Assembly: GCF_003762835.1 (NCBI RefSeq)
Contig: NZ_RJWA01000003.1
Location: forward strand, 434,001-498,000
DNA from: Micromonospora sp. HM5-17
GTDB taxonomy: Bacteria > Actinomycetota > Actinomycetes > Mycobacteriales > Micromonosporaceae
DNA: 64,000 bases
Reading direction: 5' to 3'
Of this stretch, positions 33,338 to 40,773 are shown piece after piece. The stretch's first letter is position 1, and each line of letters begins with the position of its first letter. The notes beneath the pieces were generated by a model. The model did not search any database and was not told the origin of the DNA. It was given only the letters and a program-made list of their open reading frames with translations. A program made the position numbers and the translations under genes.

Positions 33338-34729
33338 CTAGGGCACCGGCGCGAAACCGGGCAGCCAGCGCTCCACGATGCTGCGGTAGGGGGCCTTCGC
33401 CTCCAGTTGGCAGAGCACCCCGATCGACCCCAGGGTCACCCGGTGGATCAACAGGTACGACGGCGGCAGGTTGAGCTGCCGGCCCAGCTGGTAGGCCGGT
33501 GACCGGGGGTTGGCGATCCGGGCCGCCTCGACCCGCAACCAGGCCCTGGTGAACCGGAACTCCTCCACCGAGAGGGGTTGCAGGATCGGCATCAGGAAGT
33601 CGAGCACCGCCTGGGCGTCGATCTTGTTGTCCGCCGGAATGAAACCCTCCTCGCGGAGGCCGGCGACCACCGCCTCGGCGTCGCCGGCGAGCGCGAGCCG
33701 GACCAGCCGGCCGATCGGCTCCGGGTGCCCGCCGGGGAGCCGAGCCACCCCGCCAAAGTCGATCACCCCGAGCCGGCCGTCGGGGAGCAGCCGGAAGTTG
33801 CCGGGGTGCGGGTCCGCGTGCAGCAGGCCGACCCGCATCGGCGCGGAGAAGTGCAGGGTGGCCATCAGCCGGCCGGCCCGGTCCCGCTCGGCCTGGGTGC
33901 CGGAGTCGATGATCTGGGAGAGTGGCGTGCCCTCGACCCAGTCCGTCACCAGCACCTGCGGCGCCGCCGCCACCACGTCGGGGACGAAGATCTCCGGGTC
34001 GTCCGCGTACGCCGCGGCGAAGGCCCGCTGGGACTCCGCCTCCAACTCGTAGTCGAGCTCCTCGCTGATCCGGGCGCGGAGTTCGGCGAGCAGCGGCTTG
34101 ATGTCCAGGCCGGGTTGGATGGCCCGGAACATCGCGCTGAGCCGGGACAGCTGCTTCAGGTCGGAGAGCAGGGCCGGTCCGGCGCCCGGGTACTGCACCT
34201 TGACCGCCACCGGGCGCCCGCCGACGGCGTCCGGGCGGGTGGCGGCGGACCGCGCCGTCGCCCGGGCACCCCGGCGTCGTCCGGCCGAGGGCTCGGTCCG
34301 CCAGATCGCCCGGTGCACCTGGCCGATGCTCGCCGCCGCCGCCGGCCTGTCGTCGAACTCGACGAAGTACGACCGCCAGTCGGGGCCGAGCTGTTCGGCG
34401 AGCACCTGGTGCACGGTCGCCACGGGCAGTGGCGGCGCCGCCTCCTGGAGCTTGGTCAGCGCCTGCCGGTACGGTGCGGCGATCTCGTCGGGCAGCGCGG
34501 CCTCGAAGACCGACAGGGCCTGACCGAACTTCATCGCGCCGCCCTTGAGCTGCCCGAGGACGCTGAACAGCTGCTCGGCGGTGCGCTGTTGGATCTCGGT
34601 CGAGATGACCTCGGAGGCGAGCCCGGTCACCCGCTTGCCCACGCCGAGCACGGTCCGGCCCGCGAAGCCGAGCGGCAGAGCGGCGAGCTTGGCGGTCCGA
34701 GAGACGGCGCGGCGTGGGATGTCGGTCAC
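33338..34729 (-). CDS. ABC1 (UbiB/AarF-type) atypical kinase
   Basis: 463 residues from GTG 34729. UbiB-family motifs are intact: KxGQ in GGAMKFGQALS, the Ala-rich nucleotide loop AAAASIGQVHRA, the lysine in VAVKVQYPG, the catalytic HADPHPGNF and the DFG loop VIDFGGVARL. These proteins are kinase-like ATPases associated with quinone or lipid metabolism. An Arg/Ala-rich insertion of about 25 residues separates the Ala-rich loop from the VAVK strand. It lies next to whiB7 in mycobacteria also (Rv3197, from memory), where it has been linked to macrolide tolerance. Gene order on the minus strand is E1-like protein, then this kinase. Confidence 0.9.
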   Translation of the reverse strand: MTDIPRRAVSRTAKLAALPLGFAGRTVLGVGKRVTGLASEVISTEIQQRTAEQLFSVLGQLKGGAMKFGQALSVFEAALPDEIAAPYRQALTKLQEAAPPLPVATVHQVLAEQLGPDWRSYFVEFDDRPAAAASIGQVHRAIWRTEPSAGRRRGARATARSAATRPDAVGGRPVAVKVQYPGAGPALLSDLKQLSRLSAMFRAIQPGLDIKPLLAELRARISEELDYELEAESQRAFAAAYADDPEIFVPDVVAAAPQVLVTDWVEGTPLSQIIDSGTQAERDRAGRLMATLHFSAPMRVGLLHADPHPGNFRLLPDGRLGVIDFGGVARLPGGHPEPIGRLVRLALAGDAEAVVAGLREEGFIPADNKIDAQAVLDFLMPILQPLSVEEFRFTRAWLRVEAARIANPRSPAYQLGRQLNLPPSYLLIHRVTLGSIGVLCQLEAKAPYRSIVERWLPGFAPVP

Positions 34730-34864
34730 CAGATCATTGTTACCGACTCAACGGTGTTGCGGCCGGTGTCGGCGGGTGGCCCGGGCCACGTCATCCCCGA
34801 GGTCGTGCCCGGTTTGGCGGCTGTTCCGCCCGAGGCGGTCGGTCCGTCCCCCACCGGTGGCGGC

Positions 34865-35935
34865 CTATGGCGGGTCCGCGCGCCGCCGTCCCCGGCGACC
34901 GCACCCGCAGGCGGGGTGGGGTGGCCAGGTGCGGCGCCGGACCTGGCCCGGTCCGGTGACCTCCACGGCTCCGCCCAGCGTCTCCCCGGCGGCGCCGTCC
35001 AGGAAGGCGAGGGCCTCGGCCACGGCGTACCCGGTGGCCGCGATCAGGGTGGCGACCAGGCAGGGCTCCGGCGTGGTGCCGGCGGTCAGCTGGGCGGCGA
35101 GGTGGGGCCAGCCCGGGTCGCGGTCCTGCCGGTGCAGGTCGATGCAGTTCAGGCAGGGCGAGCCGTTCGCGGGCACCAGTGGGCCGATCACCGGGGTGCC
35201 GTCGCGCAGGTCCAGCAGCAGGTGCGGTTGTCGGCGCTGCGCGTACGCGGCGGCGAGCAGCCCGGCGGGACGGTCCACCCCCACCTGGACCACCAGGTCG
35301 ACCCGGCCGCGTCGGACGGGCCGGACGTCGGTACCGGGTGCGCAGCGGACGATCGCGTCCGCCACGGCGGCGGCCCGGGGCCGCCGGATGTCGGCGGCGA
35401 GCAGCCCGCCACCGGCGGTGTCGGTGGGGACGACCTGGCCGGCCAGGTCGGGGTGGACGTGCCCCACCCCCGACTGGGCCAGGGCGATCGCGACCGGGGC
35501 GGCGAGCCGGCCTCGCCCGGTCACCACGACCCGGGCGGCGGCGCGCCGGCGGAGCACCTGGGCCGGGGTACCGGAGAGGTCCGGCACCCGCCGGGCGAGC
35601 GCCGCGGCCTCGGCGGCGAGCCGCTGCCGGGCCGGCTCGGGCAGGTCGGTGGGGAGAAGCGTGTGCGCGGCGACGACCAGGCCCGCCGCGCGAAGCGTGT
35701 CGATCAGGGCGCGGGCGTCGTCCCGGGTGACGTTGACGGTGACGGCGTGGTCCAGGATGGCCCGCTCGCTCCGGGTGCCGTCGAGCAGGTCAAGCAGCCG
35801 GGCGGCCGCGGGATTGGCCACCTCGAGCAGGACCGCATGGCGCGGGTCGAGGCCGAGTTGGAGGGTGTGACGGTCACGCCAGAGCCGGGCGAGGCCGGGT
35901 AGCAGGGTGGGACGAGGCAGGACGCTTCGGGTCAT
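34865..35935 (-). CDS. Orphan RRE-E1-like (ocin-ThiF-like) protein
   Basis: 356 residues from ATG 35935 (GTG 35953 possible). Residues about 30-95 form a winged-helix-like segment (ARLLDLLDGTRSERAILDHA ... LIDTLRAAGLVV) of the kind that binds leader peptides in RiPP systems. Residues about 133-260 are a Rossmann-type E1/ThiF-like domain (VVVTGRGRLAAPVAIALAQS), but the NLxRQ-type adenylation residues of true E1 enzymes are not apparent. Two Cys pairs (Cys261/Cys264 in CLNC, Cys343/Cys345 in CGC) can hold zinc. There is no YcaO, precursor peptide or dehydrogenase near, so it is not a normal TOMM cluster. Its place between ABC1 kinase and a zinc-ribbon gene matches mycobacterial Rv3196 as I recall. 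Function unknown. Confidence 0.7.
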   Translation of the reverse strand: MTRSVLPRPTLLPGLARLWRDRHTLQLGLDPRHAVLLEVANPAAARLLDLLDGTRSERAILDHAVTVNVTRDDARALIDTLRAAGLVVAAHTLLPTDLPEPARQRLAAEAAALARRVPDLSGTPAQVLRRRAAARVVVTGRGRLAAPVAIALAQSGVGHVHPDLAGQVVPTDTAGGGLLAADIRRPRAAAVADAIVRCAPGTDVRPVRRGRVDLVVQVGVDRPAGLLAAAYAQRRQPHLLLDLRDGTPVIGPLVPANGSPCLNCIDLHRQDRDPGWPHLAAQLTAGTTPEPCLVATLIAATGYAVAEALAFLDGAAGETLGGAVEVTGPGQVRRRTWPPHPACGCGRRGRRRADPP

Positions 35936-35977
35936 GGCGAGACAGGCTGTCACCGCTCAGGGCGACGGTGCCGGCGT

Positions 35978-36039
35978 TCGTCCACAGCCCGGTGGCGCTG
36001 TGCACTGCCCTATCCACAGGATTCGGCTCGTTTTCCACA
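35978..36039 (+). promoter_or_regulatory. Cluster of three DnaA-box-like nonamers
   Basis: TCGTCCACA (35978-35986), CTATCCACA (36010-36018) and TTTTCCACA (36031-36039). Each is one mismatch from TT(G/A)TCCACA, all are in the same orientation, and all lie in a short intergenic region. Binding by DnaA is an inference. Confidence 0.4.
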
Positions 36040-36108
36040 ACCGGAAGGTAACTCGTGTCGCCGCGCTGACACGACGGCTGGTGTCCGTACCGCGACAGTC
36101 CGCGGAAA

Positions 36109-36141
36109 GCGGGGAGGGGTGGCCTGGCCACCCCTCCCCGC
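36109..36141 (-). terminator. Terminator after the zinc-ribbon gene
   Basis: Perfect 16-bp arms 36109-36124 and 36126-36141 around one central base, starting 20 nt past the stop of the minus-strand gene. Confidence 0.75.
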
Positions 36142-36160
36142 AGTGCACATGATTGCCGGG

Positions 36161-36328
36161 TCAGACCTTGGCCTTGCCGAGGATCCGGTTGACGGTCGTG
36201 CCACAGACCGGACACTTCCCCTTGGCCATGTTCATCCCCGTCTTGGAAACCTCGACGTTGCCCTCGAAGTCACGCTTCTCCTTGCACTTCACGCAGTATC
36301 CGTTGTAGGTCTGGGCCTTATCGGCCAC
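36161..36328 (-). CDS. DUF5679 zinc-ribbon protein
   Basis: 55 residues from GTG 36328, with GAGGAGG just upstream; longer in-frame starts (ATG 36391) lie in GC-rich leader. Two knuckles, CVKC (Cys12, Cys15) and CPVC (Cys39, Cys42), form a zinc ribbon; between them is the Lys/Glu-rich KEKRDFEGNVEVSKTGM. This is the DUF5679 family, highly conserved in actinobacteria but without known role. The length and basic charge suggest nucleic-acid or ribosome contact. A strong own terminator follows, so it is a single-gene unit with a long leader. High conservation and own control suggest abundant expression (inference). Confidence 0.88.
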   Translation of the reverse strand: MADKAQTYNGYCVKCKEKRDFEGNVEVSKTGMNMAKGKCPVCGTTVNRILGKAKV

Positions 36329-36837
36329 GGTGCCCTCCTCGTCTCCTCCGCCGGCTCTCTCGAGCCTGACGTGCGCCCGGCAGCGGGCCACGTAGGCGCC
36401 AGCGCTGGGGTTTCTCCGCGGTCACCGCTGTGACCGCCGGTCCGCGGACCCTACCCAGATCTGGGCAGTTCCATGTCAGCAATCTGTCGACACTGTGAGG
36501 AAGCCGACGACCAGAGTGTGCATGCCGGAATAGGTCGGATAAGTCAGTTTCGCAGGGACACGCCGGATGAACCCTGGCGAACGGGGGGCCCGAGGTGCCC
36601 ACGCGGGAGCCAGGCATGATCGTCTACCGTTGTCAACGATGCCCCGCCGTCTCGATCGGGGACGGCCGGTGCGGCCCGAGGGGCTAACCGGCGATCATCG
36701 CAATGAATTTTTTCTGGACTGTTCGGGCCTAACCAGTATTTTTCTGGCAGCAATCTCGGTGTTGACTCTTGCGGTCCCCGGGTCGGTAAGCATTAGTTTT
36801 CCATCGTGAACGGAACCCGGGGCTGCGTGGTCCGCTA
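36329..36837. other. 509-bp gene-free divergent region
   Basis: No convincing gene. Nearest the zinc-ribbon gene lie two 12-bp palindromes and a candidate promoter (36448-36478). Around 36700-36800 the sequence is strikingly AT-rich for this genome, with two copies of ATTTTTCTGG-like sequence 30 bp apart (ending at 36717 and 36747). A TTGACT (36762-36767) with TAAGCA 19 nt later may drive the metallopeptidase gene at 36838. A short open frame at 36567-36809 has no coding character. Confidence 0.5.
36448..36478 (-). promoter_or_regulatory. Candidate promoter of the zinc-ribbon gene with palindrome in the spacer
   Basis: Read on the minus strand, TGACAT (36473-36478), 19-nt spacer, TAGGGT (36448-36453). 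The perfect palindrome CCCAGATCTGGG (36454-36465) fills the spacer, and GGTCCGCGGACC (36439-36450) overlaps the -10. Both could be operators. Confidence 0.4.
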
Positions 36838-37368
36838 ATGGCGGGGGCGCGCAAGCCGGTCGTCGAGGTGCGGCGCAGTCAGCGCCGGCGTCGGACGGTG
36901 TCCGCGTATCGGGACGGCGAGCGCGTCGTGGTCCTCATCCCTGACCAGTTCTCCCGGGCCGAGGAGAGCGAGTGGGTGGACCGGATGCTCGCCCGGCTCG
37001 CCGCCCGCGAGGAGCGGGCCGGACGGTCCGACGAGGAACTGCTGCTTCGGTCCCGACGCCTCGTCGACCGCTATCTGAGCGAGCATGGTGGAACCGCGGT
37101 GCCGGCGAGCGTCCGGTGGGTGACGAATCAGAATGGTCGTTGGGGTTCATGTACGCCCGCCGATCGCACGATTCGGATCTCCCACCGGATCCAGGAAATG
37201 CCGGACTGGGTGATCGATTACGTGTTGCTGCACGAGTTGGCCCACCTCGTGGTGCCCAGCCACGACGCGCGGTTCTGGGCCCTGGTGGGGCGGTACCCGA
37301 AGGCGGAACGTGCCCGGGGCTACCTGGAGGGGGTCGCGGCGGCCGCCGGGATAGCCCTGGCCGACTGA
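36838..37368 (+). CDS. YgjP-like (SprT/DUF45-type) zinc metallopeptidase
   Basis: 176 residues from ATG 36838. The zinc motif is HELAHLVVPSH with His132, Glu133, His136 and the third His142, and the upstream signature NGRWGSC (100-105) is typical of the YgjP/DUF45 family. Members are small cytoplasmic metallopeptidase-like proteins; some are toxin-linked to type I restriction systems, but no such partner is here. No clear ribosome site is present. A TTGACT/TAAGCA promoter lies about 50-75 bp upstream. The next gene follows after 33 nt and has its own leaderless -10. Confidence 0.87.
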   Translation: MAGARKPVVEVRRSQRRRRTVSAYRDGERVVVLIPDQFSRAEESEWVDRMLARLAAREERAGRSDEELLLRSRRLVDRYLSEHGGTAVPASVRWVTNQNGRWGSCTPADRTIRISHRIQEMPDWVIDYVLLHELAHLVVPSHDARFWALVGRYPKAERARGYLEGVAAAAGIALAD

Positions 37369-37388
37369 GCGGGCACCGGTCCGCGTAC

Positions 37389-37394
37389 TAGGGT
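37389..37394 (+). promoter_or_regulatory. -10 element TAGGGT, leaderless type
   Basis: TAGGGT ends 7 nt before GTG 37402. Confidence 0.45.
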
Positions 37395-37401
37395 CGAGCG
37401 G

Positions 37402-38001
37402 GTGGCCCGCCGTGTGATCGTGGTGATGCTCGGACCTGTCCCGTGGGCGCCGCCGGGGACCAGCCCCGACCAGTGGCGCTCCGCCCTCGCCGAGGACGTG
37501 GTCGACCTGGTCGCCACCCTGCGCGAGGTGGACGCCGCCCTCGGCGCCACCGCCGTCGACCGGCCACTGGCGGAGGCGGTCGCCTGGCCCGGCATGCCGG
37601 TCTACGAGCTGCCGGCTCCCCGGGTCGGCGCGGCGTTCGCCGCCGCGGCCGCCGACGGGTACGACCAGGCGGCCGTCATCGCCGCCGACGTACCGGACCT
37701 GCCAGGGCTGCTCCTCGGCAAGCTGCTGCGTCCGCTGACCACCCGGGCCGTCGCGGTCGCTCCCGCGCTCGGCTCCGGTCCGGGGCTGCTCGGGGTGGCG
37801 GCCCGGCTGCCGGTGCCGGCCTGGCTGCCGGAGCTGGACCTCGACACCGCCACCACCGGCCAGCTCCGGAGCGCCGCACCGCGACCGGGCGAGGTCGCCG
37901 TCACCCCGGGTTGGCGCAGGATCCGGGCCGCCGCGGACGTCGCCACGCTGGATCCGGCGGTCGAGGGGTGGGACACCACACGGATGCTGCTCGGCGGCTG
38001 A
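37402..38001 (+). CDS. DUF2064/CofC-like nucleotidyltransferase-fold protein
   Basis: 199 residues from GTG 37402. The GT-A/MobA-type fold is suggested by the N-terminal strand VIVVMLGPVP, and by AAVIAADVPDLPGLLLGKLL, where Asp in ADVPDLP corresponds to the metal-binding Asp of DUF2064 and CofC proteins. The usual Lys-rich signature near the N-terminus is not obvious, so substrate and even activity are uncertain. It could be a nucleotidyltransferase of coenzyme F420 synthesis type or a sugar-nucleotide enzyme; no F420 genes lie beside it. It is convergent with the DUF2342 metalloprotease gene. Confidence 0.6.
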   Translation: MARRVIVVMLGPVPWAPPGTSPDQWRSALAEDVVDLVATLREVDAALGATAVDRPLAEAVAWPGMPVYELPAPRVGAAFAAAAADGYDQAAVIAADVPDLPGLLLGKLLRPLTTRAVAVAPALGSGPGLLGVAARLPVPAWLPELDLDTATTGQLRSAAPRPGEVAVTPGWRRIRAAADVATLDPAVEGWDTTRMLLGG

Positions 38002-38079
38002 CCGGCCCGGCCCCATCCGTTCGGCTGACCGGACCGGCCCCACCTGCCCGCACCGTCGCCCGGCTCGAATCCGGGGCGG

Positions 38080-39372
38080 CTATCCGGTCTGTCCCGGGCC
38101 GGAGTCGTCCGGCTCGTCCGGCCGCTCCTGATCCGGCTCCGCCGCCCTCTCGGCGGTGCCGAAGTCGAGGTCCTCCAGGTCTCTGAGGTCGAGCTGGGAC
38201 CGGGCGAAGGCCTGCGGGTCGGCGAAGTCCTCCTCGGCGGGGAGCAGGTCCGGGTGGCCCCAGAGCGCGTCCCGGCCGGCGATCCCCCGGTGCTCGGTCA
38301 GCGCCGCCCAGAGCGCCGCCGCCTCGCGAAGCCGGCGGGGACGCAGCTCCAGCCCGACCAGGGCCGCGAACGTCTGCTCGGCCGGGCCACCGGCGGCCCG
38401 CCTCCGCCGGAACGCCTCGCTGAGCCGGTTGGCGTTGGGCAGGCGGCCCGAGGCGGCGGCGTCGACGACGTGGCAGACCCACCCCTCGACCAGGGCCAGC
38501 GTGGTCTCCAGCCGGGCCAACGAGGCCTTCTGCGCCGGGGTGTCCTCCGGGGTGAAGATCCCCTCCAGCGCCAGCGCCTGGAGCGACTCCGGGTTCATCG
38601 GATCGAGCCGGCCCATCGCCTCCTCGATCGCCTCCCGGTTCACCGTGATGCCGGCCGCGTACACCTCCACGGCGCTGAGGACGTGGCCGCGCAGCCACGG
38701 CACGTGCTGGAAGAGTCGCTGGTGCGCCGCCTCACGCAGCGCGACGTAGAGCCGTACCTCGTCCTCGGGGAGTTCGAGGCCCTCGCCGTACCTCTTGATG
38801 TTGGCCGGGACGAGTGCGGCCGTGCCGGCCGGACCGAGCGGGAGACCGATGTCGCCGGCCGAGAGCACCTCGGCGGCGAGCGACCCGAGCGCCTGACCGA
38901 GCTGGCCGCCGAAGAGCGCCCCGCCGAGGGTGGTGAGCATCGACTGCATCGGCCCGAGCTGCGCCCGGGCCTCCGGCGGCACCAGGTCGCTCATCGCGCT
39001 CACCATCCGCCCCGCCACCGGGTCGCAGAGCTTCCGCCAGACGTCGAGGGTCTTGTAGATCCACTCGTTCCGGTTCCAGGCCAGCGAGACGCGGATGCCG
39101 GACGGATGTGCCGAGGCGGGATCGAGCCACAGGTCGGCCAGGCGCAGCGCCTCCTCGACCGCGTTGCGCTCGTACGGCGTCACGGCCGGGTCGCCGGCGG
39201 CGGCGAGCTGGCTGGCCGCGACCTGGCGGGCCAGGTCCCAGTTGACCGGGCCGCTGCCCGGGGCGGCGAACAGTTGGTGAAGCTGGGCCATGAACTGCTG
39301 CATCTGCCGCGGGTCGTTGGGGTCGGGCGGTTGACCACCCGGGAGGGCGAAGCCGAACGGGATATCAGGCAC
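38080..39372 (-). CDS. DUF2342 zinc-dependent metalloprotease-like protein
   Basis: 430 residues from GTG 39372, for which TACCGT 6 nt upstream gives a leaderless promoter; the longer open frame is a shadow. It matches the actinobacterial DUF2342/COG5282 family by PFGFALPGG, the long helical bundle, LREAAHQRLFQHVPWL and FTPEDTPAQKASLARLETTL. It is called a zinc-dependent metalloprotease, but a canonical HExxH is missing here (REAAH), so catalysis is doubtful. The Asp/Glu-rich tail is disordered. It is divergent from the PDZ-Lon protease gene, as in mycobacteria (Rv3195/Rv3194c, from memory). Confidence 0.85.
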   Translation of the reverse strand: MPDIPFGFALPGGQPPDPNDPRQMQQFMAQLHQLFAAPGSGPVNWDLARQVAASQLAAAGDPAVTPYERNAVEEALRLADLWLDPASAHPSGIRVSLAWNRNEWIYKTLDVWRKLCDPVAGRMVSAMSDLVPPEARAQLGPMQSMLTTLGGALFGGQLGQALGSLAAEVLSAGDIGLPLGPAGTAALVPANIKRYGEGLELPEDEVRLYVALREAAHQRLFQHVPWLRGHVLSAVEVYAAGITVNREAIEEAMGRLDPMNPESLQALALEGIFTPEDTPAQKASLARLETTLALVEGWVCHVVDAAASGRLPNANRLSEAFRRRRAAGGPAEQTFAALVGLELRPRRLREAAALWAALTEHRGIAGRDALWGHPDLLPAEEDFADPQAFARSQLDLRDLEDLDFGTAERAAEPDQERPDEPDDSGPGQTG

Positions 39373-39378
39373 CCGTCC

Positions 39379-39384
39379 ACGGTA
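39379..39384 (-). promoter_or_regulatory. -10 element TACCGT, leaderless type (minus strand)
   Basis: TACCGT on the minus strand ends 6 nt before GTG 39372. Confidence 0.45.
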
Positions 39385-39533
39385 CGCGCGCGGCCCAGCC
39401 GGACGCCCGTCCAGGTGTTGCGCTGAGAGGGGAAATCCGGGTCGCACCAGGGTCGGGGAGCCTCCGGGGCGGCGGTGAGCCGCCACCGGGCGGAGACCGG
39501 GGTTCGGTCGCCGGCGAGTCCCCGGCGCATGGG

Positions 39534-39539
39534 TACGCT
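39534..39539 (+). promoter_or_regulatory. -10 element TACGCT, leaderless type
   Basis: TACGCT ends 7 nt before ATG 39547. Confidence 0.45.
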
Positions 39540-39546
39540 TCGCCCT

Positions 39547-40563
39547 ATGAGACGTCGCGGTGTCACGGTTCTGCTCGGCGCGGTGATCACCGCCCTGCTC
39601 AGTCTCGGCGTGCTCGCCGCTCCCATCCCGTACGTCGTGCTCGGCCCGGGCCCGACCGTGGACACCCTGGGCCGGCAGGACGACAAGGAGGTGATCCAGG
39701 TGTCCGGCCGGGAGACCTCCACCTCGGCGGGGCAACTGCGACTGACCACGGTCGGGGTCCAGCCCGACGTCAAACTCCTCACCGCGATCGCCGGCTGGCT
39801 CTCCTCCGACGAGGCGGTGGTGCCGTACGAGCTGATCTACCCGCCGGGTGAGACGCAGCAGGAGGTGGAGCGGCGCAACGCCGAGGACTTCGCCGCCTCC
39901 CAGACCAGCGCGGAGACGGCGGCCCTGCGCGAACTCGGCTACCCGGTGCAGGTGGTGGTCAAGAACGTCGTCGCCGGCGGCGCCTCCGAGGGGATCCTGA
40001 AGGCCGGCGACATCATCACCTCGGTCGACGACAAGCCGGTACCGACCGCGGGGACCCTCACCAGGCTGGTGCAGGCCCAGCCGGCCGGTACGGCGCTCAC
40101 CATCGGCTACACCCGCGACGGCGCGCCGGCGACCGCGACCATCGTGACCCGCGCCACGGACGGCGGGCCGCCCCGGATCGGCGTCGAGGTCGAACAGCGG
40201 CAGCCGCACCCGTTCGATCTGAAGATCGATCTCGGCAACATCGGCGGGCCGAGCGCCGGCCTGATGTTCGCGCTCGGAATCATCGACAAGCTCACCGCGG
40301 AGGACCTCACCGGCGGTCGGATCATCGCGGGCACCGGCACCATCAACGACGAGGGCGAGGTCGGCCCGATCGGCGGTATCCCGCAGAAGCTCGTCGGGGC
40401 GAAGCGCGCGGGGGCGACGTACTTCCTCGTGCCGGCCGACAACTGCGCGGAGGCCGTGCGCAACGCCCAGCCCGGACTCCCGATGGCCCGGGTCGCCACC
40501 CTCCAGGACGCGCTCGCCGCCCTGGCGACCATCCGCGCCGGGGGCGAGCCGCCGCACTGCTGA
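39547..40563 (+). CDS. YlbL-type PDZ-Lon (S16) membrane-anchored protease
   Basis: 338 residues from ATG 39547. One N-terminal membrane helix (about 5-25), a PDZ domain (about 125-200, VVAGGASEGILKAGDIITSV) and a Lon-type proteolytic domain. The catalytic Ser236 lies in GGPSAGLMF and Lys281 in GGIPQKLVGAK, 45 residues apart as in Lon. It has no ATPase domain, so substrate delivery is probably by the PDZ domain outside the membrane. YlbL in Bacillus acts in DNA-damage checkpoint recovery. It is next to UPF0182, as in mycobacteria (from memory). Confidence 0.9.
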   Translation: MRRRGVTVLLGAVITALLSLGVLAAPIPYVVLGPGPTVDTLGRQDDKEVIQVSGRETSTSAGQLRLTTVGVQPDVKLLTAIAGWLSSDEAVVPYELIYPPGETQQEVERRNAEDFAASQTSAETAALRELGYPVQVVVKNVVAGGASEGILKAGDIITSVDDKPVPTAGTLTRLVQAQPAGTALTIGYTRDGAPATATIVTRATDGGPPRIGVEVEQRQPHPFDLKIDLGNIGGPSAGLMFALGIIDKLTAEDLTGGRIIAGTGTINDEGEVGPIGGIPQKLVGAKRAGATYFLVPADNCAEAVRNAQPGLPMARVATLQDALAALATIRAGGEPPHC

Positions 40564-40583
40564 CCCGGCTGCCGACCCCGCCA

Positions 40584-40610
40584 CCGGATCCGTCTTTCCG
40601 GAGGATCCGG
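40584..40610 (+). terminator. Hairpin after the PDZ-Lon gene
   Basis: 8-bp arms CCGGATCC (40584-40591) and GGATCCGG (40603-40610) with an 11-nt loop, 20 nt past the stop. Confidence 0.5.
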
Positions 40611-40773
40611 CTCCGTCCGCGGCGTCGGCCGCGGCTGCCCCGGGCGGCACGCGTCCGTCGTTCGGCGTGCCCGATTCGCCGCCTCGTTGACGGCGGACCG
40701 ATCAGACCCAGGAATACCCCGTAGTCTAGGTGCCTGATCAGAGCCGGTCACTTCCGAACGTGCGGAGCCAACA

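Noticed and set aside
34865-36328. RiPP (TOMM) biosynthesis cluster
   Set aside because: The E1-like protein has a leader-binding-like domain, but YcaO, dehydrogenase and a precursor peptide are missing nearby.
36527-36549. GGAAT...GTT resembling a SigR promoter in the large intergenic region
   Set aside because: Spacer is 15 nt, not 18, so it does not meet the SigR rule.
36567-36809. 80-codon plus-strand open frame before the YgjP-like gene
   Set aside because: No ribosome site, mixed GC-rich/AT-rich composition and no protein-like pattern; the region looks regulatory.
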